This document shows, piece after piece, positions 34,751 through 42,881 of a stretch of 64,000 bases of DNA. A model generated the notes under the pieces. That model searched no databases and had not been told where the DNA came from. It worked only from the letters and a program-made list of their open reading frames with translations. The position numbers and the translations under genes are program-made. The DNA is from Permianibacter fluminis (GTDB lineage: Bacteria > Pseudomonadota > Gammaproteobacteria > Enterobacterales > Permianibacteraceae), in NCBI RefSeq assembly GCF_013179735.1, contig NZ_JABMEG010000001.1, forward strand, positions 1,178,001 to 1,242,000, in the 5' to 3' direction. How positions within the stretch are numbered: position 1 is the first letter of the stretch; each line of letters begins with the position of its first letter.

Positions 34751-36886
34751 ATGGTCATGTCGGCGCCACCGGCAACGCCAACCAAGGCCGGCTCGGCCGT
34801 ACCGGAACAGCAGGCCGTGACGACGCTCAGCGGCGTCGGGCCGGCGCTTGCCCAAAAGCTGGAGCGGCTTGGCATCCGGACCCTGGCCGATTTGCTGTTT
34901 CATTTGCCGCTGCGTTATGAAGACCGCACGCGGCTGAGCAAAATCGCCGAGCTGAGCCCGCGCGAGCCGGCGCAAATCGAAGGCGAGATCCTCGGCGCCG
35001 AAATTGCCTTCGGCCGGCGCCGTTCGCTGGTCGCGCGGCTGCGCGATGACAGCGGCGAAATGGAGCTGCGTTTTTTTCACTTCAACAAGGCCCAGCAGGA
35101 TCGGCTGCAGTTTGGTGGTCGGGTCCGGGTTTACGGCGAAGCGCGCTACGGTCGCCGCAGCATGGAAATTGTTCATCCGGAACTGCGCTGGCTCAAGGAC
35201 GATGAAGTTGTCGCGCTGGGCGAGCGACTGACCCCGGTGTATCCGATCACCGAGGGCTTGAGCCAACAAAGCTTGCGCAAGCTGGTGCAGCAGGCACTGC
35301 AAAAACTCGCCAATCATGAAATCGTGGATCTGCTGCCGGCCGACTTGCTGCGCGAACAGCGTTTGCCGTCGCTGACGCTGGCACTGCGCACCGTGCATCA
35401 ACCGCCCGCTGACATCGACACGCTGGCGCTGATCAGCGGCGAGCATCCGGCGATTGTCCGATTGGTGCTGGAAGAGTTGATCGCCAACCAGCTGACCTTT
35501 TTGCGGCTGCGGGAAAAAGCCCGAGCGCAGGCCGCGACCGCGCTGCCGGCCGAACAAACGCTGACCCGAAAATTGCTGCAGGCCTTGCCGTTCAGCCTGA
35601 CCGGCGCACAAACCAAAGTGCTGAAAGAGATCCGTAGCGATCTGCAACAACCCCGACCAATGCTGCGGCTGGTACAAGGCGATGTCGGTTCCGGCAAGAC
35701 GCTGGTCGCAGCGTTTGCCGCGCTCAATGCGCTCGGCGCCGGCAAACAGGCGGCGGTCATGGCGCCGACCGAGCTACTGGCCGAACAACATCTGCTGAAT
35801 TTCTCCCGCTGGTTTGAACCGCTCGGCATTCGCTGCGTGTTTCTGGCGGGCCGCATCAAGGGCAAAGCCCGCGACAGCGTTTTGGCCGACATACGCAGCG
35901 GTGACGCGGCGTTTGTCGTTGGTACCCATGCGCTGTTTCAGGAAGGCGTGGTGTTCAAGGACCTGGCGCTGGTGGTCATCGACGAGCAGCATCGTTTTGG
36001 TGTGCACCAGCGTTTGCAGCTGTGGGAAAAAGGTCGCAGCGACGACAGTCAGGGCCCGCATCGGATGCCGCACCAGCTGGTGATGACGGCAACGCCGATT
36101 CCGCGCACGCTGGCGATGACCGCCTATGCCGATCTGGACAACTCGATCATCGATGAACTGCCGCCCGGTCGCACGCCGGTCACCACGGTCGTGATCCCGG
36201 ATAATCGTCGCGACGAAGTGATTGATCGGGTGCGCGCCGCCAGCGCCGAAGGCCGTCAGGTGTACTGGGTCTGCACGCTGATCGAGGAATCGGAATTGCT
36301 GCAGGCGCAGGCCGCCGAAGCCACCTACGATCTGCTGCGCGAACAACTGGCGCCGCTACGCATTGCGCTGGTGCATGGCCGGATGAAGCCAGCGGAAAAA
36401 CAGGCCGTGATGCAGGCATTCAAGGCGCACGAAACCGATGTGCTGGTCGCGACCACGGTGATTGAAGTCGGCGTCGATGTGCCCAACGCCAGTCTGATGA
36501 TTATCGAAAACGCTGAGCGGCTGGGGCTGGCGCAATTGCATCAGCTGCGCGGCCGAGTTGGTCGCGGCAGCGCGCAAAGCCATTGCGTGCTGATGTATCA
36601 CGGCGCGCTGTCGGCCATGGCAAAGGAACGACTTGCAGTCATGCGCGACAGCAACGACGGCTTTGTCATCGCCGAAAAAGACATGGAACTGCGCGGTCCC
36701 GGCGAACTGCTCGGCACCCGGCAAACGGGCATCATGGCGTTCAAGATTGCCGACATCGCCCGCGATCAGAAACGGGTGGCGTTGGCGCAGCAACTGGCGC
36801 GCGAGTTGCTCGCCCGTCATCCGCAGCAAGTGCCGCCGCTGATCGCGCGCTGGCTCGCAGGTCGGGAAGGTTATGGCCAGGTTTGA
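34751..36886 (+). CDS. recG: ATP-dependent DNA helicase RecG
   Basis: 711 residues from the ATG at 34751 (AAAGGG six bases ahead; ATGs at 34736, 34745 and 34757 are alternatives). The wedge/OB part has GVGPALAQKLERLGI and LLFHLPLRYEDRT. Helicase motifs are Walker A GDVGSGKT, motif II DEQH, and TATPIPRTLAM. The second helicase domain has HGRMKPAEK, TTVIEVGVDVPNA and QLRGRVGRG. RecG reverses stalled replication forks and branch-migrates recombination intermediates. Length and motif order match Escherichia coli RecG. Confidence 0.97.
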   Translation: MVMSAPPATPTKAGSAVPEQQAVTTLSGVGPALAQKLERLGIRTLADLLFHLPLRYEDRTRLSKIAELSPREPAQIEGEILGAEIAFGRRRSLVARLRDDSGEMELRFFHFNKAQQDRLQFGGRVRVYGEARYGRRSMEIVHPELRWLKDDEVVALGERLTPVYPITEGLSQQSLRKLVQQALQKLANHEIVDLLPADLLREQRLPSLTLALRTVHQPPADIDTLALISGEHPAIVRLVLEELIANQLTFLRLREKARAQAATALPAEQTLTRKLLQALPFSLTGAQTKVLKEIRSDLQQPRPMLRLVQGDVGSGKTLVAAFAALNALGAGKQAAVMAPTELLAEQHLLNFSRWFEPLGIRCVFLAGRIKGKARDSVLADIRSGDAAFVVGTHALFQEGVVFKDLALVVIDEQHRFGVHQRLQLWEKGRSDDSQGPHRMPHQLVMTATPIPRTLAMTAYADLDNSIIDELPPGRTPVTTVVIPDNRRDEVIDRVRAASAEGRQVYWVCTLIEESELLQAQAAEATYDLLREQLAPLRIALVHGRMKPAEKQAVMQAFKAHETDVLVATTVIEVGVDVPNASLMIIENAERLGLAQLHQLRGRVGRGSAQSHCVLMYHGALSAMAKERLAVMRDSNDGFVIAEKDMELRGPGELLGTRQTGIMAFKIADIARDQKRVALAQQLARELLARHPQQVPPLIARWLAGREGYGQV

Positions 36887-37160
36887 GGACGGCAATAGCT
36901 GGTGGTTGCTGCCGCTCGGCGATGCCATTCAGGCCAGTCCGGTCCTGCAAACCGTGCAGGAACTGTTTGCCGAACGTTGGCCGCTGGCCGGGCATGACGC
37001 CGCGCAATCGCTCTGGTTGCACACCGACAGCGATGGTCTGCACTGTTTGCAAACGCTGTACTTTTCGCCGGGCTGTCGGGCGCTAGCCGAGCAGTTTCAC
37101 GCCGTTGCTTGTCCACCACCCAATCGCGCGGTGTTGCAGCATCTTGCGGGTGGAATGTGA
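36873..37160 (+). CDS. Small hypothetical protein overlapping recG
   Basis: 95 residues whose ATG lies 14 bp inside the 3' end of recG in another frame, so translation may be coupled. The product is soluble, with several Trp (SWWLLPLGD) and three Cys. The frame continues well past the recG stop with codon use like its neighbours, which favours a real gene. No family is recognised. Confidence 0.5.
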   Translation: MARFEDGNSWWLLPLGDAIQASPVLQTVQELFAERWPLAGHDAAQSLWLHTDSDGLHCLQTLYFSPGCRALAEQFHAVACPPPNRAVLQHLAGGM

Positions 37161-37164
37161 CGGT

Positions 37165-37245
37165 TCGCAAATAGCCTGTCGCAAATAGTCTTTCGCAAAT
37201 AACGGCTCGCAAATAGCGTTTCGGAAATAGACTCTCGCAAATCAG
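37165..37245. repeat. Short tandem array, 14-bp period, six copies
   Basis: TCGCAAATAG followed by four variable bases begins at 37165, 37179, 37193, 37207, 37221 (one change, TCGGAAATAG) and 37235. The period is exactly 14 bp. It lies just after the small ORF behind recG. Confidence 0.7.
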
Positions 37246-37334
37246 GATATCGCCGATATCGGGCCGTTACCCGATCCGAACATTTTCACCCGCTTGCGCG
37301 GGTACCACGCTGACCGTGGCTACCGTCATCACCA

Positions 37335-38072
37335 TTACTGGTGACTGGCCTCTATCGCCGCCGCATCAATCTGCTCCAATCCTTGTGCCAAGGCCTTGGC
37401 CAGCCGCTCGGCATCGGGGCCGAGGCGAAAACAGACAAACAGCAATTTGTCTTCCAGCAAGCGCGGATTGAACTCCAGCAGTTGCTTGACCGGCGTCAGC
37501 GACTGATCGTGGCGAAGCAAATAGCGCATCACGTTGTAGTCAATGACCGCTGCATCAATGCGACCGGCCGCCAACTTCTTCAGATTCTGGGCATCCGAGC
37601 CTGCCGGCTGGACCCGCTGCAGTCCGGCGGCAACACTGGCATCGAACTCTTCGGTATTGACGTAACCCTGAACGACGCCAATGGTGAACGGTTGCAGATC
37701 CGTGAGTTGTTGCCAGACGAGGGGTTTGACGCGGCGCTGGGCTAGCCCGAGCGGGCCGCTGCCAATCGGCACGGAATAGAGAAAGTGCTCACTGATCTCA
37801 CTGGAAAAATATTCCGGGAAGTAGCCGGCATAACCGCTGTCGGCCGAGTTTGCCAATGCCAGCGTCCGTTCCCACGGCAGGTAATCGATTTCCAGTTGAT
37901 AGCCGGCGGCAGCAAATGCGGCCTTGAGGACGGCGCTGGTGCTGCCACCATCCGGCAGCTGCTCACCGGTATAAGGTGGCCACTCCAGCGACGCCAGTCG
38001 AATGACTTCCGCCGCACCGAGCGCTGTGCTACGCAACAACAACAGTATCAGCAATACCACCCGTAGGGACAT
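37335..38072 (-). CDS. Periplasmic solute-binding protein, family 3-like (copy 1)
   Basis: 245 residues with a signal peptide ending near residue 20 (ALGAA). It reads as a two-lobed periplasmic amino-acid-type binding protein: LEWPPYTGE, GYQLEIDYLPWERTLALA, GYAGYFPEYFSSEISEHFLYS and FTIGVVQGYVNTEEFD. It is clearly paralogous to the next gene (similar along the full length). No permease or ATPase gene of an ABC transporter lies in the window, so it may serve as a sensor partner or an orphan binding protein. It is separated from copy 2 by a 256-bp repeat-rich gap. Confidence 0.8.
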   Translation of the reverse strand: MSLRVVLLILLLLRSTALGAAEVIRLASLEWPPYTGEQLPDGGSTSAVLKAAFAAAGYQLEIDYLPWERTLALANSADSGYAGYFPEYFSSEISEHFLYSVPIGSGPLGLAQRRVKPLVWQQLTDLQPFTIGVVQGYVNTEEFDASVAAGLQRVQPAGSDAQNLKKLAAGRIDAAVIDYNVMRYLLRHDQSLTPVKQLLEFNPRLLEDKLLFVCFRLGPDAERLAKALAQGLEQIDAAAIEASHQ

Positions 38073-38116
38073 CGGTTACAACTCCTCGGGGCTTGTGACA
38101 ATCCGGTTCTCAATCC

Positions 38117-38188
38117 GTCAGTTTGCAAAAGCCAGTCAGTTTACAAAAACAAGTCAGTCTGCCAAGACACGTCAGCGAAAGACATTCT
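38117..38188. repeat. Short tandem array, 18-bp period, four copies
   Basis: GTCAGT or GTCAGC begins at 38117, 38135, 38153 and 38171, each followed by an A-rich tail. The period is exactly 18 bp. It sits upstream of solute-binding copy 1, between the two paralogous genes. Confidence 0.6.
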
Positions 38189-38208
38189 GATTAAATCTTC
38201 ACGCTGTT

Positions 38209-38228
38209 ATTCCGGCAAAAGCCGGAAT
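38209..38228. repeat. Dispersed palindrome ATTCCGGC-AAAA-GCCGGAAT
   Basis: Perfect 8-bp arms with a four-base loop. The same palindrome type is common between genes in many beta- and gammaproteobacteria. It lies downstream of solute-binding copy 2 without a T tract, so it is more likely a repeat than a classic terminator. Confidence 0.5.
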
Positions 38229-38328
38229 CTATTCTTATGGGCGCGCTGCCGCCGGTACGGCGCGTCGCGTGCCGCCGCCTGCGCCGGCGGCGGTCGCGTT
38301 TTTCCGCAGTAGCTGACTGCGGTCTGCG

Positions 38329-39069
38329 CTACTTCAAATGCGCCTTGACGATGGCGGCCACATCAATCTTTTTAAGCCCTTCGGCCAGCGCCTTGGCGTA
38401 CTCCTCGCCCTGCGGGCCTTTCCGGAAACAGATGTACAACTTCTTGTCTTCCAGCACTTTGCTGTTGAATTCGAGTTTGCCCTTGGCGGCAGCCAGCGAG
38501 GCGTCGTTGCCAAGCAGATAGTTCATGACGTTTTGATCAATGATCGCCACCGGAATGCGTTTAGCCGCGACCTTGTTGAGATTTTGCGCATCCGAGGTCA
38601 CCGCCTCGACTGTCTGCTTCTTGGCCGCGACATTGGCATCGAAGCCTTCGGTGTTGACATAGCCCTGCACCACACCGACTTTCAGCTTGCTGAGATCATC
38701 GAGCGTGTTCCAGCTGATCGGCGCTTCCTTGTTTTGCGCTAGACCGAGTGGACCATTGCCCACCGGTTCTGAGAACAGAAAGTCCTTGGCGATGTCGGCC
38801 GAGTAGTACTCGGGAAAATAGCCGGCATAGCCGCTGCTGGCGTCACTGGCCATCGCCACCGCGCGCTCCCACGGAAAGAAATCAATTTGCACGCTGTAAC
38901 CGGCCGCTTCAAATGCGGCTTTGACCACCGCAGCCGTGGCGCCTTTGTCGGCCAGCGCGGGCCCGGTATACGGTGGCCAATCCAGTGAAGACAGCTTGAT
39001 TTGCTTGCCGGCAAACGCGCACGGGCTGAGCAACAACATGGCAAGCAAAAGGTGGCGCCAACGCAGCAT
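38329..39069 (-). CDS. Periplasmic solute-binding protein, family 3-like (copy 2)
   Basis: 246 residues from the ATG at 39069, supported by GGGAG about ten bases upstream; the frame is open to 39150 but the extension lacks a signal peptide. Signal peptide about 1-20 (SPCAFAG). Matching features of copy 1 include LDWPPYTGPALADKGAT, DFFPWERAVAMA, GYAGYFPEYYSADIAKDF and LKVGVVQGYVNTEGF. The two are recent paralogues in tandem. Substrate unknown. No transporter partners are seen. Confidence 0.82.
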   Translation of the reverse strand: MLRWRHLLLAMLLLSPCAFAGKQIKLSSLDWPPYTGPALADKGATAAVVKAAFEAAGYSVQIDFFPWERAVAMASDASSGYAGYFPEYYSADIAKDFLFSEPVGNGPLGLAQNKEAPISWNTLDDLSKLKVGVVQGYVNTEGFDANVAAKKQTVEAVTSDAQNLNKVAAKRIPVAIIDQNVMNYLLGNDASLAAAKGKLEFNSKVLEDKKLYICFRKGPQGEEYAKALAEGLKKIDVAAIVKAHLK

Positions 39070-39229
39070 GATCGGTCTCCCAACCGGCGGATGTTGTCGC
39101 AAGTATGGTCGATTCTGGCATCGACGCCAGTGCGCCCGGCATTTGGCCATCTACGCCGGGCGGTGGCCTGATCACCGACTACACTTGCCCTGAAAGGACG
39201 GAGCAATTCTTCAATGCAGGAGCGGGCCG

Positions 39230-40009
39230 ATGCGGCAATTGCAGGGACGGGTGTTCGGCAAAGCCAGCTGGTCAGCGGCGTTTTTACTGATTGCGCTGAT
39301 GCTGACAAAGACGGTGCAGGCCGCTGAACCGGCGCCGGTGGTCGTCTATGCCTACCATCTGAAGCCGCCGTTCATTGTCGACGTTCAGCACGAGCAGGGC
39401 CTGTATTACGATTTCTCCGCATACGTCAATCGCAAGCTTGGCAAAGCGCTGCTGCGCACCGAATACATGCCGCGCAAACGGTTGGACCAGTTGGCGCAAA
39501 GCAGCGACTTTGATGGCGTCATCATCGGTGTCAATCCGCTCTGGTTTCACGATATCGAAGAGCAGCGTTATCTCTGGACTTCAACGCTGATGAAAGACCG
39601 CGACGAGCTGGTGTCACCGGCTGACCGGCCCGTGAATTACAACGGCCCGGAAAGCCTGAGCGGCAAAACCATTGGTCTGGTCAACGGTCTTTACTACTAC
39701 GGCATCGACGAAGCCGCTGCCGCCGGCCAACTGACCCGCGAAGACACCAACAGCGAATTGCAAAACCTGACCAAACTGCGCGTGCACCGGATCGATGCCA
39801 CCGTGATCAGCCGCAGCACTTTCGATTACCTAGTCAAGCATTTCGGCGGTCGTGAGCTGTATTACCTGTCCGAGCGCCCGCACGATGTTTTCGCCCGCCG
39901 GATTCTGGTGCCATTCAAGCGTCGCGATGTCTATGACTGGCTGGAACCCATCATGCAAAAGCTGGCCACGGATCCGGAATGGCGAACCATCGTCAAGTCG
40001 TATCAGTAA
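39230..40009 (+). CDS. Periplasmic solute-binding protein, distant paralogue (copy 3)
   Basis: 259 residues with AGGAG seven bases before the ATG. The signal peptide ends near residue 32 (TVQAAE). The two-lobed binding fold is suggested by VVVYAYHLKPPFIVD, YYDFSAYVNRKLGK and LSGKTIGLVNGLYYYGI. It is only distantly like the two adjacent copies but lies in the same cluster, transcribed divergently from copy 2. The ligand is not deducible. Confidence 0.75.
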   Translation: MRQLQGRVFGKASWSAAFLLIALMLTKTVQAAEPAPVVVYAYHLKPPFIVDVQHEQGLYYDFSAYVNRKLGKALLRTEYMPRKRLDQLAQSSDFDGVIIGVNPLWFHDIEEQRYLWTSTLMKDRDELVSPADRPVNYNGPESLSGKTIGLVNGLYYYGIDEAAAAGQLTREDTNSELQNLTKLRVHRIDATVISRSTFDYLVKHFGGRELYYLSERPHDVFARRILVPFKRRDVYDWLEPIMQKLATDPEWRTIVKSYQ

Positions 40010-40106
40010 GACTGTGGTGCGTATCTGCGCGCCGAGTCGACAGCGCCAGAGGCGTGCGAATTGATGCACACGCTGCGACGGTCCCTGCCATCACCTCACC
40101 CGGTAT

Positions 40107-41084
40107 TTACTGACGATCAGCGCTAGCTGCGTTCTCGCTCACCGCATCAATGTTTGCTTGCGCGCGTTCATGCTCAATGCTGTCGAGCAGCAGGTTGATG
40201 GCATCAATCACCGCCGCCGGGTTGCTCTCCTGAATGCGGTGCGGCGTTTGCAAAACGCGCACGCTGGCCTGGGGATATAGCTCATTCATGCGCGCTTCGG
40301 CGACATCGGGGTCCAGCGCCCAGACACCAAAATCCTCGGCGTAAAGCGCGCCCTTCAGCAAATCCTTGATCAACCCTTCGGGCTTGTGCGCTACCGGATC
40401 GGTAGCGGCCACCAGCCGGACCATCGGTTTCTGGAATGGGTCCGTGTTCGCCAGCAAGGCCTCACCCATCGGTGCGATATGGCTGATTTCGCGCTGCGCA
40501 GATTCCGGCGCAAACAACCACAGCCCGAAACGGGTATACCAAGGAAACTCGGCCACCGGTTTGACGGTGCCGACCGGTAGTGCATCAACCAGCACGATGC
40601 CGCTGACAAGTTCCGGGTATTGCCGCGCAAACAGCTGCACATACTGGCCGCCGAGCGAGTGCCCGACCAACACCGTCGGAACGGATGGGCGGTCCGGCAT
40701 CAGTTGTTGCAACAGCCGCTGCAATTGCTGCGCGGTGTGCTCGGGCGCTTGAGCTTCTTCCGGCACGCTGCTTCGACCGACCCCGGCGCGGTTGTACACC
40801 AGCACATTGCAGCGCTCGGTAAACGCCGAAGCCACCGTTTGCCAGGTCGTCAATGGCAGCATCAGGCCATTCTCAAATACCAGCGTCGCCCGCGCCTGCG
40901 GCGCGCGACTCAGCCAATACTCCAGCTGCTCGCCGTCAACCTCCGCGAGCTCGCTTCGCCAGCTCGGCGGGGTCGCCGCATCGAGTGGTGTGTTGGGTTT
41001 GGACGGAACAGCGGGTGATGCACAGGCCGTCAGCACGATAGTGGCAAGACAGAACAGCAGCGAACGCAACATTGAATATGACAT
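40107..41084 (-). CDS. Alpha/beta hydrolase lipoprotein
   Basis: 325 residues with a lipobox LTAC near residue 21, so probably anchored to a membrane by lipid. The alpha/beta hydrolase fold shows the oxyanion-side FENGLMLPLTTW, the nucleophile elbow GHSLGG with Ser at about 142, an Asp in IVLVDALPVG, and a late His in TPHRIQESNP. The substrate (ester, lactone or similar) is unknown. It lies next to the integron remnant on the minus strand, but it is probably not a cassette because no recombination site is visible directly before it. Confidence 0.82.
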   Translation of the reverse strand: MSYSMLRSLLFCLATIVLTACASPAVPSKPNTPLDAATPPSWRSELAEVDGEQLEYWLSRAPQARATLVFENGLMLPLTTWQTVASAFTERCNVLVYNRAGVGRSSVPEEAQAPEHTAQQLQRLLQQLMPDRPSVPTVLVGHSLGGQYVQLFARQYPELVSGIVLVDALPVGTVKPVAEFPWYTRFGLWLFAPESAQREISHIAPMGEALLANTDPFQKPMVRLVAATDPVAHKPEGLIKDLLKGALYAEDFGVWALDPDVAEARMNELYPQASVRVLQTPHRIQESNPAAVIDAINLLLDSIEHERAQANIDAVSENAASADRQ

Positions 41085-41321
41085 GAAAGGAACAGGGCTT
41101 TGGTTGGTGGGCAGGCTTGAATCGGCGTTGCCATCGCGAAGACAGCGTTGGCCGACAAGCAGGAAGTGCCTCAGACCAAAAAAAAGAAAAGAGTTGCGTC
41201 GAGTTCAAAAAAAACGAGGTGGATTGGGCTGATGGAAGTTGGTAAGTGAGAATCCGCTGAGCGGCTTCGCACGAATGGAGCTTGCATGCGTCCGAAATGC
41301 CGCGTGGTTCGGACCTGGGTG
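41085..41321. other. Gap between hydrolase and attC, no gene seen
   Basis: About 240 bp of sequence with an A-rich patch (41178-41190 and 41207-41215) and no supported ORF or RNA gene. It could be decayed cassette material beyond the last attC, but nothing in it proves that. Confidence 0.4.
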
Positions 41322-41414
41322 AATTAACGTTGGCGGTAAAGGGCTGCGGCGCGAGAGCGATTGGCCGGAGAAACCACGTCGGTTCCGCAGTCCCGCTTGA
41401 CCGAAGGGTTAGGT
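41322..41414 (-). other. attC recombination site of an integron cassette
   Basis: On the minus strand R'' is ACCTAAC (41414-41408), matching RYYYAAC. An inner stem pairs GGGACTGCGG with CCGCAGCCC, leaving one unpaired base, the extra-helical base expected in attC sites. The site ends in GTTAATT (41328-41322), one base off GTTRRRY. The R'' is the exact complement of GTTAGGT at the other end of the cassette (41729-41723), as cassette circularisation requires. Length about 93 bp. Confidence 0.75.
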
Positions 41415-41423
41415 GACATTTTT

Positions 41424-41717
41424 TTAGCCGACACTTTTAACGCCGCCTTTCCTCGCAGAGGGGTGCAAACCCATAACCCCGCAGTCACAGGCTTCACAAA
41501 TAAGGCCGAGTTCTGAGCCATCGTGAGTGCCCTTGTGTTCGTGCCTCTTGACACAGCTGGCGAGAGACAGTGACTCCATTAGGCTGTTTGGATGCAAGTA
41601 ACAGTCAAAGTAAACCCACACACCCTTGACGTTGCTCCACGGTCTTCCTCTGAAGATTTCAGCAACACCCTCAGACTTAATCCTCTCTTCAACCGGATTT
41701 AAATGCGCGCAAATCAT
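41424..41717 (-). CDS. Integron cassette ORF, hypothetical protein
   Basis: 97 residues from the ATG at 41717, five bases after the attI/cassette junction core GTTAGGT; the stop is followed within 10 bp by the attC. This tight packing is what an integron cassette looks like. The sequence WSNVKGVWVYFDCYL, then HEHKGTHDGSELGL and CEACDCGVMGLHP, is conserved-looking, with a Cys/His cluster that could bind a metal. I recall similar hypothetical proteins in chromosomal integrons, but cannot confirm this here. Function unknown. It is transcribed away from the integrase gene, the normal cassette orientation. Confidence 0.65.
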   Translation of the reverse strand: MICAHLNPVEERIKSEGVAEIFRGRPWSNVKGVWVYFDCYLHPNSLMESLSLASCVKRHEHKGTHDGSELGLICEACDCGVMGLHPSARKGGVKSVG

Positions 41718-41722
41718 CTGGC

Positions 41723-41830
41723 ACCTAACTATTATTGGACACCAAGGATGGTGTATAAAATTCCTCGGTTGGTGTATAAAAACCGAGCCCTGAGCAGGGT
41801 GCTCTTGTAATTCAATGACTTGTCGCAAGG
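41723..41830 (-). other. attI-like segment with paired direct repeats
   Basis: The cassette junction core GTTAGGT (41729-41723, minus strand) is followed by two copies of GGTGTATAAAA at 41750-41760 and 41771-41781, 21 bp apart. Their position beside the junction resembles the integrase-binding direct repeats of attI sites. TATAAAAT inside could also be a -10 element for the integrase gene, and the complementary TATAC elements could serve the cassette. Confidence 0.5.
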
Positions 41831-41841
41831 ATGCCGGCATT

Positions 41842-42826
41842 ATGGAAAAACAATTACCCCATCAGAATACACCCCCCTGTTCGGCTATTGGATCAGGTCC
41901 GGGACCGGCTCCGTGTCAAGCACTACGCGATCAGGACGGAGACCAGTTACGTCGAGTGGATTCGCCGGTTCATTCTATTCCATAACAAACGCCACCCGAA
42001 GGATATGGCCGCCGCAGAGGTGGAGCAATACCTTACGCATCTCGCGGTCGCTCGCCGGGTTTCGGCATCGACACAGAATCAGGCTCTGGCGGCATTGTAG
42101 TTCCTCTACAAAGAGGTTCTTCAGATCGAGTTACCGTGGCTGGACGGGGTAACGCGGGCCAAGCCTTCGCAGCACCTGCCAGTCGTTTTGTCCCGGGATG
42201 AGGTTCAGCGCTTGCTGTTACATGTCTCCGGCGTTGAGGCGCTGGTGCTTCAGTTGCTGTACGGGACCGGCATGCGGCTGATGGAGGCGATGCGCCTGCG
42301 CATCAAGGATGTGGATTTCGAACGTAGTGAGATACTGATTCGGGATGGCAAGGGCAGCAAGGATCGGGTAACGGTGCTGCCACAGAAGCTAATCGTTTCA
42401 TTGCGGGCACAAAAGCAGGTGGCACTGTCCCTTGCACAAGCAGACGGAGCGGCGAATGTGCCCGGTGTGTATCTGCCGTTTGCCTTGGCGCGCAAGTACC
42501 CGGGAGCCGACAGGGAGCCGGGCTGGCAGTATTTTTTCCCGGCTGACTCGCTTTCGGTTGATCCGCGAACGGGCCTGAGGCGTCGGCATCATCTGGATGA
42601 GAAACGAATTCAGCGGGCCATGAAATCGGCTGTGCGGTCCGCTGGGCTGGATAAACCAGCGACCCCGCACACCTTGCGACATTCCTTCGCCACCCATCTA
42701 CTTGAGCGCGGCTACGACATTCGTACCGTCCAGGAGTTGCTGGGGCATAAGGATGTCAAAACCACCCAGATCTATACCCACGTGCTGAATCGTGGCGGTT
42801 TGGCGGTGGTCAGTCCGCTGGATTGA
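41842..42826 (+). pseudogene. intI: Integron integrase intI, disrupted (amber codon, probable frameshift)
   Basis: A tyrosine recombinase of the IntI type, about 325 residues if restored. The N-terminal part (RLLDQVRDRLRVKHYAIRTE) runs in one frame to a TAG at 42098-42100, where relatives have Leu in ALLFLY; the frame then continues unbroken to 42826. Catalytic elements remain: Arg in GTGMRLMEAMRL, HTLRHSFATHLLERG, LGHKDVKTTQIYTHV. The IntI-specific insert before the second box (RRHHLDEKRIQRAMK) is present. An ATG at 41842 gives MEKQLPHQNTPP, which matches IntI starts but only if one C is removed from the C6 run at 41872-41877. Probably inactive unless suppressed. Confidence 0.8.
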
Positions 42827-42838
42827 GCGGACAAACAG

Positions 42839-42866
42839 AAAACGGCGGGGAGTTCCCGCCGTTTTT
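42839..42866. terminator. Bidirectional terminator between intI remnant and gabT
   Basis: AAAACGGCGGG (42839-42849), loop GAGTT, CCCGCCGTTTT (42855-42865) plus T. Perfect 11-bp stem with A and T tracts on both sides, serving both convergent genes. Confidence 0.9.
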
Positions 42867-42881
42867 GTCTGCTGTTGACGC

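Noticed and set aside
40107-41084. Hydrolase gene as a second integron cassette
   Set aside because: About 240 bp separate it from the attC end, no attC is seen at its own 3' end, and cassette genes normally begin close to the junction.
42188-42826. Separate intact integrase gene for the 3' part of intI
   Set aside because: Begins in the middle of a tyrosine recombinase with no N-terminal binding domain and no ribosome site; it is the downstream part of the broken intI.
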